In this document: positions 1 to 8,831 of the stretch, piece by piece
How the letters are laid out: each line of letters begins with the position of its first letter
How positions within the stretch are numbered: position 1 is the first letter of the stretch
Source: Kribbella solani
GTDB taxonomy: Bacteria > Actinomycetota > Actinomycetes > Propionibacteriales > Kribbellaceae
DNA length: 64,000 bases
Direction of reading: 5' to 3'
Assembly: GCF_014205295.1 (NCBI RefSeq)
Contig: NZ_JACHNF010000001.1
Location: forward strand, 6,572,001-6,636,000
Translations under genes and position numbers: made by a program
The notes under the pieces: model-generated
The model's input: the letters and a program-made list of their open reading frames with translations, nothing else
What the model was told of the DNA's origin: nothing
Databases searched by the model: none

Positions 1-2
1 CG

Positions 3-230
3 CTCACCACGGTGCTGTTCCTCGGCGGCTGGAGCGGTCCGGGGCCGGAGTCGATCGGCTGGATCTGGACACTGGTGAAGGTCGCGTTCGTGTCGCTCGT
101 GGTGATCTGGGTACGAGTGTCGTTCCCGCGGATGCGCGCGGACCAGCTGCAGAAGCTGGCCTGGCAGGGCCTGGTGCCGGTGGCGCTGTTCCAGCTCGCG
201 CTCACCGGCGTCGGCGTCGTCGTCTTCTGA
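3..230 (+). CDS. nuoH: NADH-quinone oxidoreductase subunit H, C-terminal part
   Basis: The gene is cut by the window start, leaving 75 C-terminal codons read in frame from base 3. The visible protein has a Leu-Phe-Leu-Gly-Gly-Trp segment, one transmembrane helix, the WVR-SFPR-R-DQL motif typical of the last cytoplasmic loop of NuoH, and a final hydrophobic helix. NuoH is the membrane subunit that helps form the quinone site of complex I and links the peripheral arm to the proton pumps. The next complex I gene on this strand, nuoI, begins only at 7433, so the usual nuoH-nuoI junction is interrupted here. Confidence 0.9.
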   Translation, partial: LTTVLFLGGWSGPGPESIGWIWTLVKVAFVSLVVIWVRVSFPRMRADQLQKLAWQGLVPVALFQLALTGVGVVVF

Positions 231-239
231 CGCGGTCCG

Positions 240-1580
240 TCAAGGAGTGGCGAGGGCCTCCGTGGGGGAGAGGCGGGAGGCGCGGACGGCGGGGTAGAGG
301 CCGGCCAGGGCGCCGATTGCGAGGGTGGCGATCACGCCGCCGGCCAGTGCCCAGACCGGGATCACGGTCAGCCAGTTCTGGTACGACGAGTAGGCGGCGG
401 TCACGGCTGCTCCGAGTAACGCGCCGCCGATGCCGCCAAGCGCGGAAAGCAGCAGCGATTCGGTCAGGAACTGGGTCCGGATCTGGCCGCGGGTCGCGCC
501 GAGTGAGCGGCGCAGTCCGATCTCGGCGCGGCGTTCGAGCACGGAGATGACCATGATGTTGGCGACCCCAACACCACCGACCAGCAGAGCAACCGCGCCG
601 AGGCCGAGCAGCAGGCCGGTGAACGCCTGCCCGGCGGCCTGTTTCGCGGCCAGCGCGTCGGACGGCCGCGACACCTCCACCTCGTTCGGGGCTTCCGGGT
701 TGGCCGTTGCCCCGAGCACCGATCGGACGTCGGCCACCTGCGCGTCGTCGGAGCGGGTGTAGATGGTGGTCGGGTGCCCGTCGAAGGACAGCTTGCCGCT
801 CGCGGCCGGCCAGCCGATCAGGGCTGCGGTGTCCAGCTCCGGTGCCAGCGCGGCGGGTTCGAGGATGCCGAGCACGGTGAACCAGGTTTTGCCGATCAGC
901 ACCTGGACATCCGGGCCGGCGCGGGTGATCCCGAGCCGGTCGGCGGCGGCCGCGCCGAGCACGGTCGCCGGGTACGTGCCGGTCGCCGCGTCGATCCATT
1001 TGCCGCTGCGGACCGTACCGCCGATGGTGTCGAGCAAGTTGGTCCGGGCGGCGTACGCGAGGATGCCGTTGGTCTCGATGTCGGGGATCTTGTTCGTCCG
1101 GTACACCGAGGCGTTGTCCACCTTGCCGATCGCCGACTCGGCCCGGATCGGTGGGATCCGGCGGACCATGGACTCCGCGGCGAGTGGTAGCTGGGCCTGT
1201 TCGCCGGTCAGGCTGGTGCCCGGGGTGACGGTGAGCAGATTGGTGCCGAGGGCATCCAGTTGCCCGTCGAGCTCGGCCCGTGAGGACGACGAGATCCCGA
1301 CCACGGCAACCATCGCCGCGATCCCGATCGCGATGCCCAGCGCGGACAAGAACGCCCGGGTGGGCCGCGTCCGCAACCCGACGGCACCCACCCGGACAAC
1401 ATCCCGCGGCTTCAAACTGGCGGGCCGCAACTCAGCGCCGGGCGAGCGGGTGGAGCCAGGGCGCGTCGGCTTGCCGCTCGGTGAGCGGGTAGAGCCAGGC
1501 GGCGTCGGCTCGCTCGGTGAGCGGGTGGAGCCGGGTGGCGCGGGCTCGCTGCCCGGGTTGCCGGTTTCGGCGTCTGTCAT
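240..1580 (-). CDS. MacB/FtsX-type ABC transporter permease
   Basis: A 446-residue membrane protein. Residues 1-48 are a Pro/Ser/Thr-rich cytoplasmic tail with a 12-13-residue unit repeated three times. A first transmembrane helix follows (about 75-100), then a MacB periplasmic core domain, then three C-terminal helices of the FtsX fold with the conserved [14 protein letters not shown] loop. The ATG at 1580 overlaps the stop of the upstream ATPase (ATGA), so the two are translationally coupled. With the ATPase, the adaptor-like protein and the lipoprotein upstream it forms a tripartite-style mechanotransmission exporter. The cargo is unknown; peptides or lipophilic compounds are common for the family. 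Confidence 0.88.
   Translation of the reverse strand: MTDAETGNPGSEPAPPGSTRSPSEPTPPGSTRSPSGKPTRPGSTRSPGAELRPASLKPRDVVRVGAVGLRTRPTRAFLSALGIAIGIAAMVAVVGISSSSRAELDGQLDALGTNLLTVTPGTSLTGEQAQLPLAAESMVRRIPPIRAESAIGKVDNASVYRTNKIPDIETNGILAYAARTNLLDTIGGTVRSGKWIDAATGTYPATVLGAAAADRLGITRAGPDVQVLIGKTWFTVLGILEPAALAPELDTAALIGWPAASGKLSFDGHPTTIYTRSDDAQVADVRSVLGATANPEAPNEVEVSRPSDALAAKQAAGQAFTGLLLGLGAVALLVGGVGVANIMVISVLERRAEIGLRRSLGATRGQIRTQFLTESLLLSALGGIGGALLGAAVTAAYSSYQNWLTVIPVWALAGGVIATLAIGALAGLYPAVRASRLSPTEALATP
1437..1547 (-). repeat. Coding minisatellite in the permease N-terminus
   Basis: Three imperfect direct copies of a 36-39-base unit encode Pro-Gly-Ser-Thr-Arg-Ser-Pro-Ser blocks in the N-terminal tail of the permease. 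The array stays in frame and lies before the first transmembrane helix, so copy number could vary without breaking the protein. Confidence 0.7.
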
Positions 1581-2242
1581 GCGTGTGCCTCCTCGACGAT
1601 GTACCCGTCGCGCATCCGGATCTGGCGGGGGAGGGACGCGGCGATGTCGCGGTCGTGGGTGATGACGACGACCGTCGTACCGGCCGCGTGCAGGTCGCGG
1701 AGGAGTTGCATCACACCTGCCCCGGACGCGGAATCGAGCGCCCCGGTCGGCTCGTCGGCCAGTAGTACACCGGGTTCACCGACGACCGCCCGGGCGACCG
1801 CGACGCGCTGGCGTTCGCCACCTGACAGCTGGTTCGGGTGATGGTCGAGGCGATGCCCGAGCCCGACCCGCTCCAGCGCCGCCGCCGCTCGTTTGCGGCG
1901 CGCGGACATCCGCAAACCGGAGTACAGCAACCCGTCGGCCACGTTGTCCACCGCCCGTACCCCGGCGGCCAGATGGAACTGCTGGAACACGAACCCGATC
2001 CGGGTCGCCCGGAGCGCGGACAGGCCGGCGTCGGACAGTCGCGCCACGTCGTACCGGTCGATCCGGACCGTGCCGGACGTCGGCCGGTCGAGCGTGCCGA
2101 GGACGTTCAGCATCGTCGACTTGCCGGACCCGGACGGCCCGACGATCGCGACCAGTTCACCGCGCTCGACCTGCAAACTCACCCCGGCAAGCGCGTTCAC
2201 CCCGCCCGCGTACACCTTCGTGACGTCCCGTAGCTCGATCAC
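1577..2242 (-). CDS. MacB-type ABC transporter ATP-binding protein
   Basis: A 221-residue ATPase. The GTG start at 2242 overlaps the stop of the upstream adaptor gene (GTGA). The Walker A motif GPSGSGKST lies near residue 40, the signature [14 protein letters not shown] near 140, the Walker [12 protein letters not shown] near 165, and the switch histidine is in VVVITHD. The pattern matches the LolD/MacB/FtsE class. It should power the permease encoded directly downstream, whose start overlaps this stop. The longer open frame upstream of 2242 is out-of-frame read-through of the adaptor gene and is not part of the protein. Confidence 0.93.
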   Translation of the reverse strand: MIELRDVTKVYAGGVNALAGVSLQVERGELVAIVGPSGSGKSTMLNVLGTLDRPTSGTVRIDRYDVARLSDAGLSALRATRIGFVFQQFHLAAGVRAVDNVADGLLYSGLRMSARRKRAAAALERVGLGHRLDHHPNQLSGGERQRVAVARAVVGEPGVLLADEPTGALDSASGAGVMQLLRDLHAAGTTVVVITHDRDIAASLPRQIRMRDGYIVEEAHA

Positions 2243-3291
2243 TTCGGAATCCCCACCGTGGTACCGGCCTTGATCCCCGTACCGGTGATCTCGACCTGAC
2301 CGCTCGCGAACAACCCGGTCTTGACCGGTACGTACCGCGACGTGGTCCCGTCCGTCACCTCGACCCCGAACCCGCCTTCGCGCAGCGCGACCAGGGCCGC
2401 GACCGGGACGGTGAGTACGTTCTTCCGCTCCGAGGCGGTGAAGGTGACGTCGGTGGCGGCGGACGACCAGGCGGTGACCGCCTTCTGGTTGGCGATGGCA
2501 ACGATCACCTCGATCTTGGTCTCCGGGTCCTTGTCCGGGCTCTCCGCCGGGATGACGACCGTCGACACCTTCTCGATCTTGCCGGGAACCGTGTTTCCGT
2601 CCGGCAGCGCGACGGTCACGGCCGCGTTCATCGTCGCCAGCCGCTGGTCCGCGGCGTCGAGCCGGACCGTCACCGCCCGGGTCGTACCGGTGTAGCTGAG
2701 CACCGGCTGGTTCGGCCCGAGCGGTGAACCTTCCTGTCCTTGCACGCTGTCCACCCGGATGTGCCCAGGAGCGAACAACACGGAGCCGAGCTCCACCACG
2801 CCGGTCTCGTCCAACCCGAGGTCGTCCTGCCACTCCTCGACCGCCGTGGCGGTCGCGGACGTGTACTCGTCATCCACCGTGAAACCGCTGTAACCCATCG
2901 CGGCGAGGTTCTGCTCGAGTTGCAGAACGTCCTTGCCCTCGCTGCCGATCGACAGTTTCCGGTACGCCGGCAACGCCCCGTACAGCAGCGTGGTCGGCTT
3001 GTTGTCGATGCTGTACACGGTGTTGCCCCGCCGGAGCTCCTGCCCGCTGCCGGGTACGAACGTGACCGTGCCCGCGTCCCGGTTCACCGCCGACGAGGTG
3101 GTGCCGAAACCCAGCGTGCCGTCCTGGGTCTCGGTGTCCTTCAGGGTCTGCTGCGTCACCTTCGTGGTGTTCACCGGCAGCGGTTGCGCGGTCTGCTTCG
3201 CTGCCTGACTGGTGTCGCCCCGGTTGACCAGGAAGACGCTCGCGGCGCCCCCGGCAACCAGGACGACCGCAGCCGTCAGGGCCTTGCGCAT
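2239..3291 (-). CDS. Membrane-fusion/adaptor-like protein with peptidoglycan-binding domain
   Basis: A 350-residue secreted or membrane-anchored protein. The ATG at 3291 overlaps the stop of the lipoprotein gene (ATGA). An N-terminal signal or anchor helix spans about residues 4-24. A PG_binding_1-like segment follows around 110-155 ([16 protein letters not shown]), then beta-rich HlyD/RND-adaptor-like regions. This layout is common in Gram-positive MacB operons, where the adaptor contacts the cell wall instead of an outer-membrane channel. It sits between the lipoprotein and ATPase genes in one coupled operon. The assignment rests on motif and context; the exact partner protein is not shown. 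Confidence 0.82.
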   Translation of the reverse strand: MRKALTAAVVLVAGGAASVFLVNRGDTSQAAKQTAQPLPVNTTKVTQQTLKDTETQDGTLGFGTTSSAVNRDAGTVTFVPGSGQELRRGNTVYSIDNKPTTLLYGALPAYRKLSIGSEGKDVLQLEQNLAAMGYSGFTVDDEYTSATATAVEEWQDDLGLDETGVVELGSVLFAPGHIRVDSVQGQEGSPLGPNQPVLSYTGTTRAVTVRLDAADQRLATMNAAVTVALPDGNTVPGKIEKVSTVVIPAESPDKDPETKIEVIVAIANQKAVTAWSSAATDVTFTASERKNVLTVPVAALVALREGGFGVEVTDGTTSRYVPVKTGLFASGQVEITGTGIKAGTTVGIPK

Positions 3292-3809
3292 CACTTCGCG
3301 GCCAGGAGGTTCTGGCAGGCGGCCTGCGCGGTCTTGAAGTCCGGGTCGTCGGCGACGCCCGGGCCGATCATGATGCCGCGCTGGTCCGGCTTCGGGTCCG
3401 GGAACTTCTCCACGCCGTTCTTCCGCATGCACTCGGCGTACTTCCGGCCGTTCTCCGCCTGCTGCGGGTTCGCGCCGCCTTCGGCCTGCGGGTCGTACTG
3501 CCGGCAGGCCTCCATCGCCTTCTGCACCTGCTCCTGGGTGATGCCGGAGTTCTTGTCGAACTTCAGCATCGGGCCCTTGCCCGGTTCCGGATCGGGTACG
3601 TTCAGCCCGTTCTCCCGCAGGCACTGGGTGAACTTCACCGCCATCTCGTCCTTGCTGAGGCTCGCCGGGGCGCTGGTCGGCGCGCTGGACTGGGCGCCGG
3701 CCTGGTCCCCGCTGCCGGAGGCGACCTGGGCGTCGGGCTTGTCGGCGCCGCAGCCGGTCAGGATCAGGCCGGCCGCCAGGATGGTCGTGGCCAGGATGGT
3801 CTTGCGCAT
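3291..3809 (-). CDS. Secreted lipoprotein with duplicated Cys-containing motif
   Basis: A 172-residue protein with a type II signal peptide: a Met-Arg-Lys start, a hydrophobic run, then the lipobox LTGC near residue 20. After a Ser/Ala/Gln-rich linker there are two copies of a motif, FTQCLRENGLNVPDPEPG and YAECMRKNGVEKFPDPKP, each with one Cys and a Pro-Asp-Pro turn; a third Cys-containing element lies between them and a fourth near the C-terminus. Such lipoproteins are frequently encoded next to MacB-type exporters in actinobacteria; no biochemical role is known to me. The ribosome-binding site GAGAGGAG precedes the ATG. First gene of a four-gene coupled operon. Confidence 0.85.
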   Translation of the reverse strand: MRKTILATTILAAGLILTGCGADKPDAQVASGSGDQAGAQSSAPTSAPASLSKDEMAVKFTQCLRENGLNVPDPEPGKGPMLKFDKNSGITQEQVQKAMEACRQYDPQAEGGANPQQAENGRKYAECMRKNGVEKFPDPKPDQRGIMIGPGVADDPDFKTAQAACQNLLAAK

Positions 3810-3825
3810 CGGTGATGCTCCTCTC

Positions 3826-3892
3826 GTTTCCGGACAGCCTTCGCGGTACGCCGTTTCCTGACCGTTTCCGGGCCTGGAAACACGGCGGAAAC
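3826..3892. promoter_or_regulatory. Candidate response-regulator operator (GTTTCC/GGAAAC repeats)
   Basis: The divergent intergenic region holds GTTTCC at 3826, 3853 and 3864, then GGAAAC at 3876 and 3887. Centre spacings of the last four are 11, 12 and 11 bases, so two direct-repeat pairs face each other as one large dyad. Hexamers at 11-base spacing are the usual layout for dimeric OmpR/PhoB regulators. The site lies between the exporter operon and the response-regulator gene, so it probably controls both. Confidence 0.65.
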
Positions 3893-3916
3893 AGCGGCAT
3901 CGGTGATCATGGGTAG

Positions 3917-4573
3917 GTGCGCGTACTGGTGGTGGAGGACGAACCGTTGCTGGCGGCGGCGATCGCGGAGTGGTTGCGGGACGATTCGCACGCGGTCGAC
4001 GTGACCGGCGACGGCGGCACCGCGCTGGAGCGGCTGTCGGTCAACGCGTACGACGTACTGGTGCTGGACCGTGACATTCCGGTGGTCCACGGCGACGAGG
4101 TCTGCCGGCAGCTGGTCGCGTCCGGATCGGCGACCCGGGTGCTGATGCTGACCGCGGCCGCGGCGATCACGGACCGCGTCGATGGGCTCGGGCTGGGCGC
4201 GGACGACTATCTGACCAAGCCGTTCGCGTTCGCCGAGCTGGCGGCGCGGGTGCTGGCGCTCGGCAGGCGCAGCCGGCCGGCCGATCCGCCGGTGCTGCGG
4301 CGGGCCGGGCTGGCGCTGGACCCGGCCCGCCACGAGGTGTTCCGGGACGGCCGGTACGTGCCGTTGTCGAAGAAGGAGTTCGCCGTACTCGCGGAGCTGC
4401 TGCGAGCCGACGGCGCGACCGTGTCGGCCGAACAACTGCTGGAGAAGGCATGGGACGAGCATGTGGATCCGTTCACCGGAGCGGTCCGGCTGACGATTCT
4501 CAAACTGCGCCGGAAGCTGGGCGAACCGGGTCTGGTCGAGACGGTCACCGGCGTCGGGTACCGCATCCCTTGA
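3917..4573 (+). CDS. OmpR/PhoB-family response regulator
   Basis: A 218-residue two-domain regulator starting at GTG 3917. The receiver domain (1-115) has the acidic pair Glu7/Asp8, phosphoacceptor Asp51, Thr79 and Lys101. The C-terminal winged helix (about 125-218) ends with the typical VRLTILKLRRKLGE recognition helix and the GVGYRIP wing. The stop overlaps the TTG start of the sensor kinase, and it diverges from the ABC-export operon. Together with the GTTTCC repeat cluster upstream this suggests that it controls the exporter and itself. The signal it responds to is unknown. Confidence 0.93.
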   Translation: MRVLVVEDEPLLAAAIAEWLRDDSHAVDVTGDGGTALERLSVNAYDVLVLDRDIPVVHGDEVCRQLVASGSATRVLMLTAAAAITDRVDGLGLGADDYLTKPFAFAELAARVLALGRRSRPADPPVLRRAGLALDPARHEVFRDGRYVPLSKKEFAVLAELLRADGATVSAEQLLEKAWDEHVDPFTGAVRLTILKLRRKLGEPGLVETVTGVGYRIP

Positions 4574-5781
4574 GAAGACTCTCGCTCCGCGGCCGGCTGA
4601 CCCTCCTGTACGGCGGCCTGTTCATGGTCGCGGGCGTGCTCCTGCTCGGCGTCACGTATGCCCTGTTCAACGCGAACCTCGGCCAGCAGTACCGAGTACT
4701 GATCAAGGGCACGTACGTGAACCCGGGTACCACTCAGAAGGCACTGCCACCGCCGGACGCGTACGTGATGAACAAGGACGGCGCCGTGCTGAGCGGTCCC
4801 GACGCGGAGCGGGTGCTGGCCCAGCAACGTGATCAGGTCCGCGCGGCGGCCGTGAAGACGTTCCTGACCCAGGGCAGCATCGCGCTGGTCGCGGTCGGCG
4901 CGCTGGCGGCGGGGTTCGGCTGGCTGGTCGCCGGGCGGGTACTGGCGCCGCTGCACCGGGTCACGGACACGGCTCGCCGCATCTCCGCCTCGCCGTCCGC
5001 CCTGCACGAACGGATCGCGCTGAAGGGCCCGGACGATGAGGTGAAGAACCTGGCTGACGCGTTCGACACGATGGTGGAGCGGCTGGACCACTCGTTCGAC
5101 GGCCAGCGCCGCTTCGTCGCCAACGCGTCGCATGAGCTGCGTACGCCGCTGACGCTCGGCCGGGCGCTGGTGGAAGTCGCGATGCACCGGCGTACGGCGT
5201 CGGCGGACGTGAAGGAGCTGGGGGAGAGTCTGCTCACGATCAACGCGCGGCACGAGCAGCTGATCGAGGGCCTGTTGATCCTGGCCGACTCCGAGAAGCA
5301 GCTCACGACCACGTACCCGGTGAACTTCGCGGACATCGTCACGCACGTGGCCGGGCAACTGGCTGGTGAGGCGGATGCGGCCGGCGTCGAGGTCATCCGC
5401 GGCGCCGGCGACGCGCCCACGCGAGGCGACGCGCTCCTGCTTGAGCGGCTCGTCCACAACCTGGTCGAGAACGGCATCCGCCACAACACGGACCAGCAGG
5501 GAACCGGGCGATGGGTACGGGTGATCAGCAAGACCGTCGGCGACCAAGTGGAGGTGGTGGTCACCAACACCGGGCCCGAGATCCCGCCGTACGAGGTGGA
5601 GGCGCTGTTCAAGCCGTTCTACCGGCTCGGCGCGGAGCGGCTGGTCGGCGGCAAGGGTGCCGGGCTGGGCCTGTCGATCGTACGGTCGGTGGCGGAGGCG
5701 CATGGTGGGACGGTGACCGCCGTACCGCGTGCCGGCGGCGGCCTGGAAATCACCGTGGTGCTGCCTGTCGATCCGGGCTGA
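4570..5781 (+). CDS. Sensor histidine kinase
   Basis: A 403-residue membrane kinase. The most likely start is TTG 4570, overlapping the regulator stop as TTGA; start codons further upstream lie inside the regulator gene. Two transmembrane helices (about 13-35 and 100-125) flank a short extracellular sensor of about 65 residues. A HAMP domain follows, then the phosphoacceptor box ANASHELRTPLT with His188, then an HATPase domain with NLVENGIRHN, FKPFYR and GAGLGLSIV boxes. The small sensor domain resembles intramembrane- or envelope-stress-sensing kinases. It should phosphorylate Asp51 of the regulator encoded upstream. Confidence 0.9.
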   Translation: MRRLSLRGRLTLLYGGLFMVAGVLLLGVTYALFNANLGQQYRVLIKGTYVNPGTTQKALPPPDAYVMNKDGAVLSGPDAERVLAQQRDQVRAAAVKTFLTQGSIALVAVGALAAGFGWLVAGRVLAPLHRVTDTARRISASPSALHERIALKGPDDEVKNLADAFDTMVERLDHSFDGQRRFVANASHELRTPLTLGRALVEVAMHRRTASADVKELGESLLTINARHEQLIEGLLILADSEKQLTTTYPVNFADIVTHVAGQLAGEADAAGVEVIRGAGDAPTRGDALLLERLVHNLVENGIRHNTDQQGTGRWVRVISKTVGDQVEVVVTNTGPEIPPYEVEALFKPFYRLGAERLVGGKGAGLGLSIVRSVAEAHGGTVTAVPRAGGGLEITVVLPVDPG

Positions 5782-5792
5782 GACTGTTCGTA
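5766..5792 (+). promoter_or_regulatory. Candidate ECF42-type promoter for the YCII-sigma pair
   Basis: TGTCGA at 5766-5771 is followed after 17 bases by CGTA at 5789-5792, inside the last codons of the kinase gene and just after its stop. From recall, ECF42 sigma factors recognise TGTCGA at -35 with a CGA/TC-like -10. A start near 5798 would place the ribosome-binding site GAGAAGGAGG directly downstream. This would be autoregulation. Confidence 0.45.
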
Positions 5793-5815
5793 CAGGTGAT
5801 GAGAAGGAGGCAGTG

Positions 5816-6160
5816 ATGAACCAGTACCTGCTCAGCATCTACCAGCCCGACGGACCCGCGCCCGACGCCGAGGTCCTGGAACCGATCATGGGTGACCTGC
5901 AGGCGTTGAACGAGGAGATGCGGGCGGCCGGCGTCTGGGTGTTCGCCGCCGGCCTGCACCCGCCGGAGACCGCGACCGTACTGAAGGCGCGCGACGACGA
6001 GGTACTCGTCACGGACGGTCCATATACGGAAGGCAAAGAACACCTCGGTGGGTTCACCGTGATCAAGGTGGCGGACCTGGACGCCGCACTGCACTGGGCG
6101 CGGCGGCTGGCCGAAGTACTGCGTGGTCTTGCCATCGAGGTCAGGCCCTTCTACTCGTGA
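5816..6160 (+). CDS. YCII/DGPF-domain protein
   Basis: A 114-residue protein of the DGPF (YCII-related) family, with the defining stretch around [16 protein letters not shown] at residues 60-78. The ATG at 5816 has a near-perfect ribosome-binding site, GAGAAGGAGG, six bases upstream. DGPF proteins are small ferredoxin-like-fold dimers whose reaction is not established. Their genes are characteristically paired with ECF42 sigma factors, exactly as here: the stop overlaps the GTG start of the sigma gene. The pair probably forms a signalling unit in which the DGPF protein is a main target of the sigma factor. Confidence 0.88.
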   Translation: MNQYLLSIYQPDGPAPDAEVLEPIMGDLQALNEEMRAAGVWVFAAGLHPPETATVLKARDDEVLVTDGPYTEGKEHLGGFTVIKVADLDAALHWARRLAEVLRGLAIEVRPFYS

Positions 6161-7365
6161 ATCCACCCCCGGAGCTTGGTCTGGAAGCGATCTTCCGGGC
6201 CGAGCACGGGCGGGCCGTGGCGGTCCTGACGCGGGTGTTCGGTGATCTGGAGATCGCCGAGGACGCCGTCCAGGACGCGTTCGCGGCGGCGATCGAGAAG
6301 TGGCCGGAGAGCGGCGTACCGCCGAGCCCGGCCGGCTGGATCATCACGACCGCGCGGAACCGCGCCGTCGACCGGCTGCGGCGCGAGGCGGCGCGGGCCG
6401 GCAAGCAGGCCCAGGCGGCGCTGCTGCACGCCGAGACCGAGCCGGTGGAGGAGGGTGCCGTGCAGGACGACCGTCTCCGGCTGATCTTCACCTGCTGCCA
6501 CCCGGCGCTCGCGCTGAACGTACGCGTCGCGCTCACGCTGCGGATGCTCGGCGGCCTCAGCACCGCGGAGATCGCGCATGCCTTCCTGGTCCCGGAGCCG
6601 ACGATGGCGCAGCGGCTGGTCCGCGCCAAGGCGAAGATCCGCGCCGCGGGCATCCCGTACCGCGTGCCGTACGAGGCCGATCTGCCGGAACGGGTCCGGG
6701 GCGTACTCGCGGTGGTGTACCTGATCTTCAACGAGGGGTACGCGGCGTCGTCGGGCGAGAGCCTGGTTCGCGACGAGCTCGCCCGTGAAGCGATCCGGCT
6801 CGGCCGTCTGCTCGTCGACCTGATGCCGGATGAGCCTGAAGCAGTCGGTCTGCTCGGTTTGATGCTGCTCCAGCAATCTCGCCGCCCGGCGCGGGTCGCG
6901 GCCGATGGTTCACTCGTCCGGCTGGCTGATCAGGACCGCTCCCGCTGGGACAGCGCGCTGATCGCGGAGGGGCAGTCGCTGGTCCGGCAGTGCCTGCGCC
7001 GGAATCAGCCTGGTCCGTACCAACTCCAGGCCGCCATCAACGCCGTACACGCCGACGCCCGCACCGCCGCGGCGACTGACTGGCCCCAGATCGTGCAGCT
7101 CTACGACCATCTCCTGGCGTTGGAACTCACGCCGGTGGTGGCGCTCAACCGCGCCGTCGCGGTCGCCGAAGTGACCGGCCCGGCGGCCGCGCTGGAGCTG
7201 GTCGATGCGCTTCCGCTGACCACCTACTACCTGTTCCATGCGATCCGCGCCGATCTCCTGACTCGTCTCAACCGCCCCGCCGAAGCCCGGGCCGCGTACC
7301 GGACTGCCCTGTCGCTGACTCCCAACCAGGCCGAACAGGCCTATCTCCGCTCCCGGAGTGGCTGA
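6157..7365 (+). CDS. ECF42-like RNA polymerase sigma factor with TPR extension
   Basis: A 402-residue sigma factor, far longer than an ordinary ECF of about 180. Sigma region 2 lies at about 10-80 ([32 protein letters not shown]) and region 4 at about 105-170 ([18 protein letters not shown]). A C-terminal helical extension of more than 200 residues follows, with AINAVHAD and LNRAVAVAE motifs typical of the TPR-like tail of this class. The GTG start overlaps the YCII stop. No anti-sigma gene is adjacent; in ECF42 the C-terminal extension itself is thought to control activity. Confidence 0.92.
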   Translation: MNPPPELGLEAIFRAEHGRAVAVLTRVFGDLEIAEDAVQDAFAAAIEKWPESGVPPSPAGWIITTARNRAVDRLRREAARAGKQAQAALLHAETEPVEEGAVQDDRLRLIFTCCHPALALNVRVALTLRMLGGLSTAEIAHAFLVPEPTMAQRLVRAKAKIRAAGIPYRVPYEADLPERVRGVLAVVYLIFNEGYAASSGESLVRDELAREAIRLGRLLVDLMPDEPEAVGLLGLMLLQQSRRPARVAADGSLVRLADQDRSRWDSALIAEGQSLVRQCLRRNQPGPYQLQAAINAVHADARTAAATDWPQIVQLYDHLLALELTPVVALNRAVAVAEVTGPAAALELVDALPLTTYYLFHAIRADLLTRLNRPAEARAAYRTALSLTPNQAEQAYLRSRSG

Positions 7366-7432
7366 GCCCGAGTCGATGGGCGGAACGGCGGTCGGGGCGC
7401 TAGGGTCCTGGTAGAGAGACGGGAGGTGGATC

Positions 7433-7960
7433 GTGGGGTTGCCAGGTAAGGGGCTGGTCGACGGGCTGAAGGTCACGGCGAGGACGCTGGCCCGGCGGTC
7501 CGTCACCGAGCAGTACCCGGATGTCCTGCCCGAGTTGCCGCCGCGGAGTCGCGGGGTGATCGCGCTGATGGAGGAGAACTGCACCTCCTGCATGCTGTGC
7601 GCCCGCGAGTGCCCGAGCTGGTGCATCTACATCGACTCGCACACCGAGACCGCGCCGTCGGTCGGTGAGCAGGCCCGGGAACGCAGCCGGAACGTACTGG
7701 ACCGGTTCGCGATCGACTTCAGCCTCTGCATGTACTGCGGGATCTGCATCGAGGCCTGCCCGTTCGACGCGCTGTTCTGGTCGCCGGAGTTCGAGTACGC
7801 GGAGACCGACATCCGCAATCTGACCCACGAGAAGGACCGCCTCCGGGACTGGATGTGGACGGTCCCGGCACCACAACCGATCGACCCCGGCCCGGCACCC
7901 GACAACCAAGCCGGCGACAATCAGCCCGCCGGGGACCGGCCAGCCGAGGATCAAGCGTGA
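7433..7960 (+). CDS. nuoI: NADH-quinone oxidoreductase subunit I
   Basis: A 175-residue peripheral-arm subunit carrying two [4Fe-4S] clusters. Ligand sets are Cys50/53/56/60 and Cys99/102/105/109, both in CxxCxxCxxxCP arrays. The tail after residue 150 is Pro/Asp/Gln-rich and not part of the conserved fold. The GTG start has a GGGAGG ribosome-binding site 5-10 bases upstream. The clusters pass electrons from NuoG towards NuoB and quinone. It begins the second half of a split nuo set, overlaps nuoJ by four bases, and must be transcribed separately from nuoH. A TAGGGT at 7401 could be a -10 element. Confidence 0.95.
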   Translation: MGLPGKGLVDGLKVTARTLARRSVTEQYPDVLPELPPRSRGVIALMEENCTSCMLCARECPSWCIYIDSHTETAPSVGEQARERSRNVLDRFAIDFSLCMYCGICIEACPFDALFWSPEFEYAETDIRNLTHEKDRLRDWMWTVPAPQPIDPGPAPDNQAGDNQPAGDRPAEDQA

Positions 7961-8451
7961 CGACGGTTCTGTTCGCCGTCGCCGGGGTGGTAGCGGTGGT
8001 GGCGGCCGTGCTCGTCGTCACCTCGCGCCGGATCGTGCACGCGGCGCTCTGGCTGGTGGTCGCGCTCGGCGGGGTGGCCGGTTGTTTCGGCGCGCTGCAC
8101 GCCGAGTTCGTCGCGCTGGTGCAGATCCTGGTGTACGTCGGCGCGATCGTCGTACTCGTCCTGTTCGCCCTGATGCTGACCAAGGCCCCGACCAACCCGC
8201 TGCCCGGTCTCACCACCGGCCGCAGCCCGTTCGCGGCCGTCGTCGCGGGCGCCCTCGCGCTGCTCCTCGGCGCCGGCGTGGTGCTTGCCTTTGGCAACAA
8301 GAAGATCAGGCCGGTACCGAACGGCTCGGCCGAAGCCGTTGGTACGCAGGTGTTCAAGACCTGGGTGCTCCCGTTCGAGGTCCTCTCGGTGCTGCTGCTG
8401 GCCGCGCTGATCGGCGCGATCGCCCTGTCGCAGCACAAGAAGGGGGACTGA
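7957..8451 (+). CDS. nuoJ: NADH-quinone oxidoreductase subunit J
   Basis: A 164-residue membrane subunit with five predicted helices. The GTG start overlaps the nuoI stop (GTGA). The third helix contains the conserved [16 protein letters not shown] segment, where NuoJ carries the pi-bulge involved in coupling. Length fits actinobacterial NuoJ, which is shorter than mitochondrial ND6. It is followed two bases later by nuoK. Confidence 0.93.
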   Translation: MTTVLFAVAGVVAVVAAVLVVTSRRIVHAALWLVVALGGVAGCFGALHAEFVALVQILVYVGAIVVLVLFALMLTKAPTNPLPGLTTGRSPFAAVVAGALALLLGAGVVLAFGNKKIRPVPNGSAEAVGTQVFKTWVLPFEVLSVLLLAALIGAIALSQHKKGD

Positions 8452-8453
8452 CG

Positions 8454-8831
8454 GTGCCGTTGATCCTCCCGCTGCTGCTGGCGGTCGTCCTGTTCTGCCT
8501 CGGTGTGTACGGCGTGCTGGCGCGCCGCAACGCGATCACGATGCTGATGTCCTTCGAGCTGATGCTGAACGCGGTGAACCTGAACCTGGTCGCCTTCGAC
8601 GCGTGGCGGCTGGACACGGCCGGCCAGACGCTGGCCGTCTTCGTGATCACACTGGCCGCGGCCGAGATCGGTCTGGGCCTGGCGATCGTCCTGCTGCTGT
8701 TCCGCGGCCACGGCCACGTCGACGCGGACGCCGCGCGTGACCTGGTGGAGGTGCCCGGCGCGGCGGAGGGGCCCGGCCTGGTGGAGGCGACTGACCGGGC
8801 GGCGTCGCGCGGGCCGGAGGAGGCGTCGTGA
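8454..8831 (+). CDS. nuoK: NADH-quinone oxidoreductase subunit K
   Basis: A 125-residue antiporter-like subunit with three helices. The conserved stretch [21 protein letters not shown] carries the Glu needed for proton movement, and a second conserved acidic position lies in [16 protein letters not shown]. The C-terminal 25 residues form a charged tail longer than in the Escherichia coli protein. GTG start at 8454, two bases after the nuoJ stop. The stop overlaps the GTG of nuoL. Confidence 0.93.
   Translation: MPLILPLLLAVVLFCLGVYGVLARRNAITMLMSFELMLNAVNLNLVAFDAWRLDTAGQTLAVFVITLAAAEIGLGLAIVLLLFRGHGHVDADAARDLVEVPGAAEGPGLVEATDRAASRGPEEAS

Noticed and set aside
1577-2833. A 418-residue version of the MacB-type ATPase
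   Set aside because: The upstream half is out-of-frame translation of the adaptor gene. The GTGA overlap at 2242 and the start of the ATPase fold fix the true start.
7383-7406. GGAAC followed by TAGGGT upstream of nuoI as an ECF-type promoter
   Set aside because: Spacing and -10 do not fit a known ECF consensus well. TAGGGT alone is too weak to call, so it is only mentioned with nuoI.
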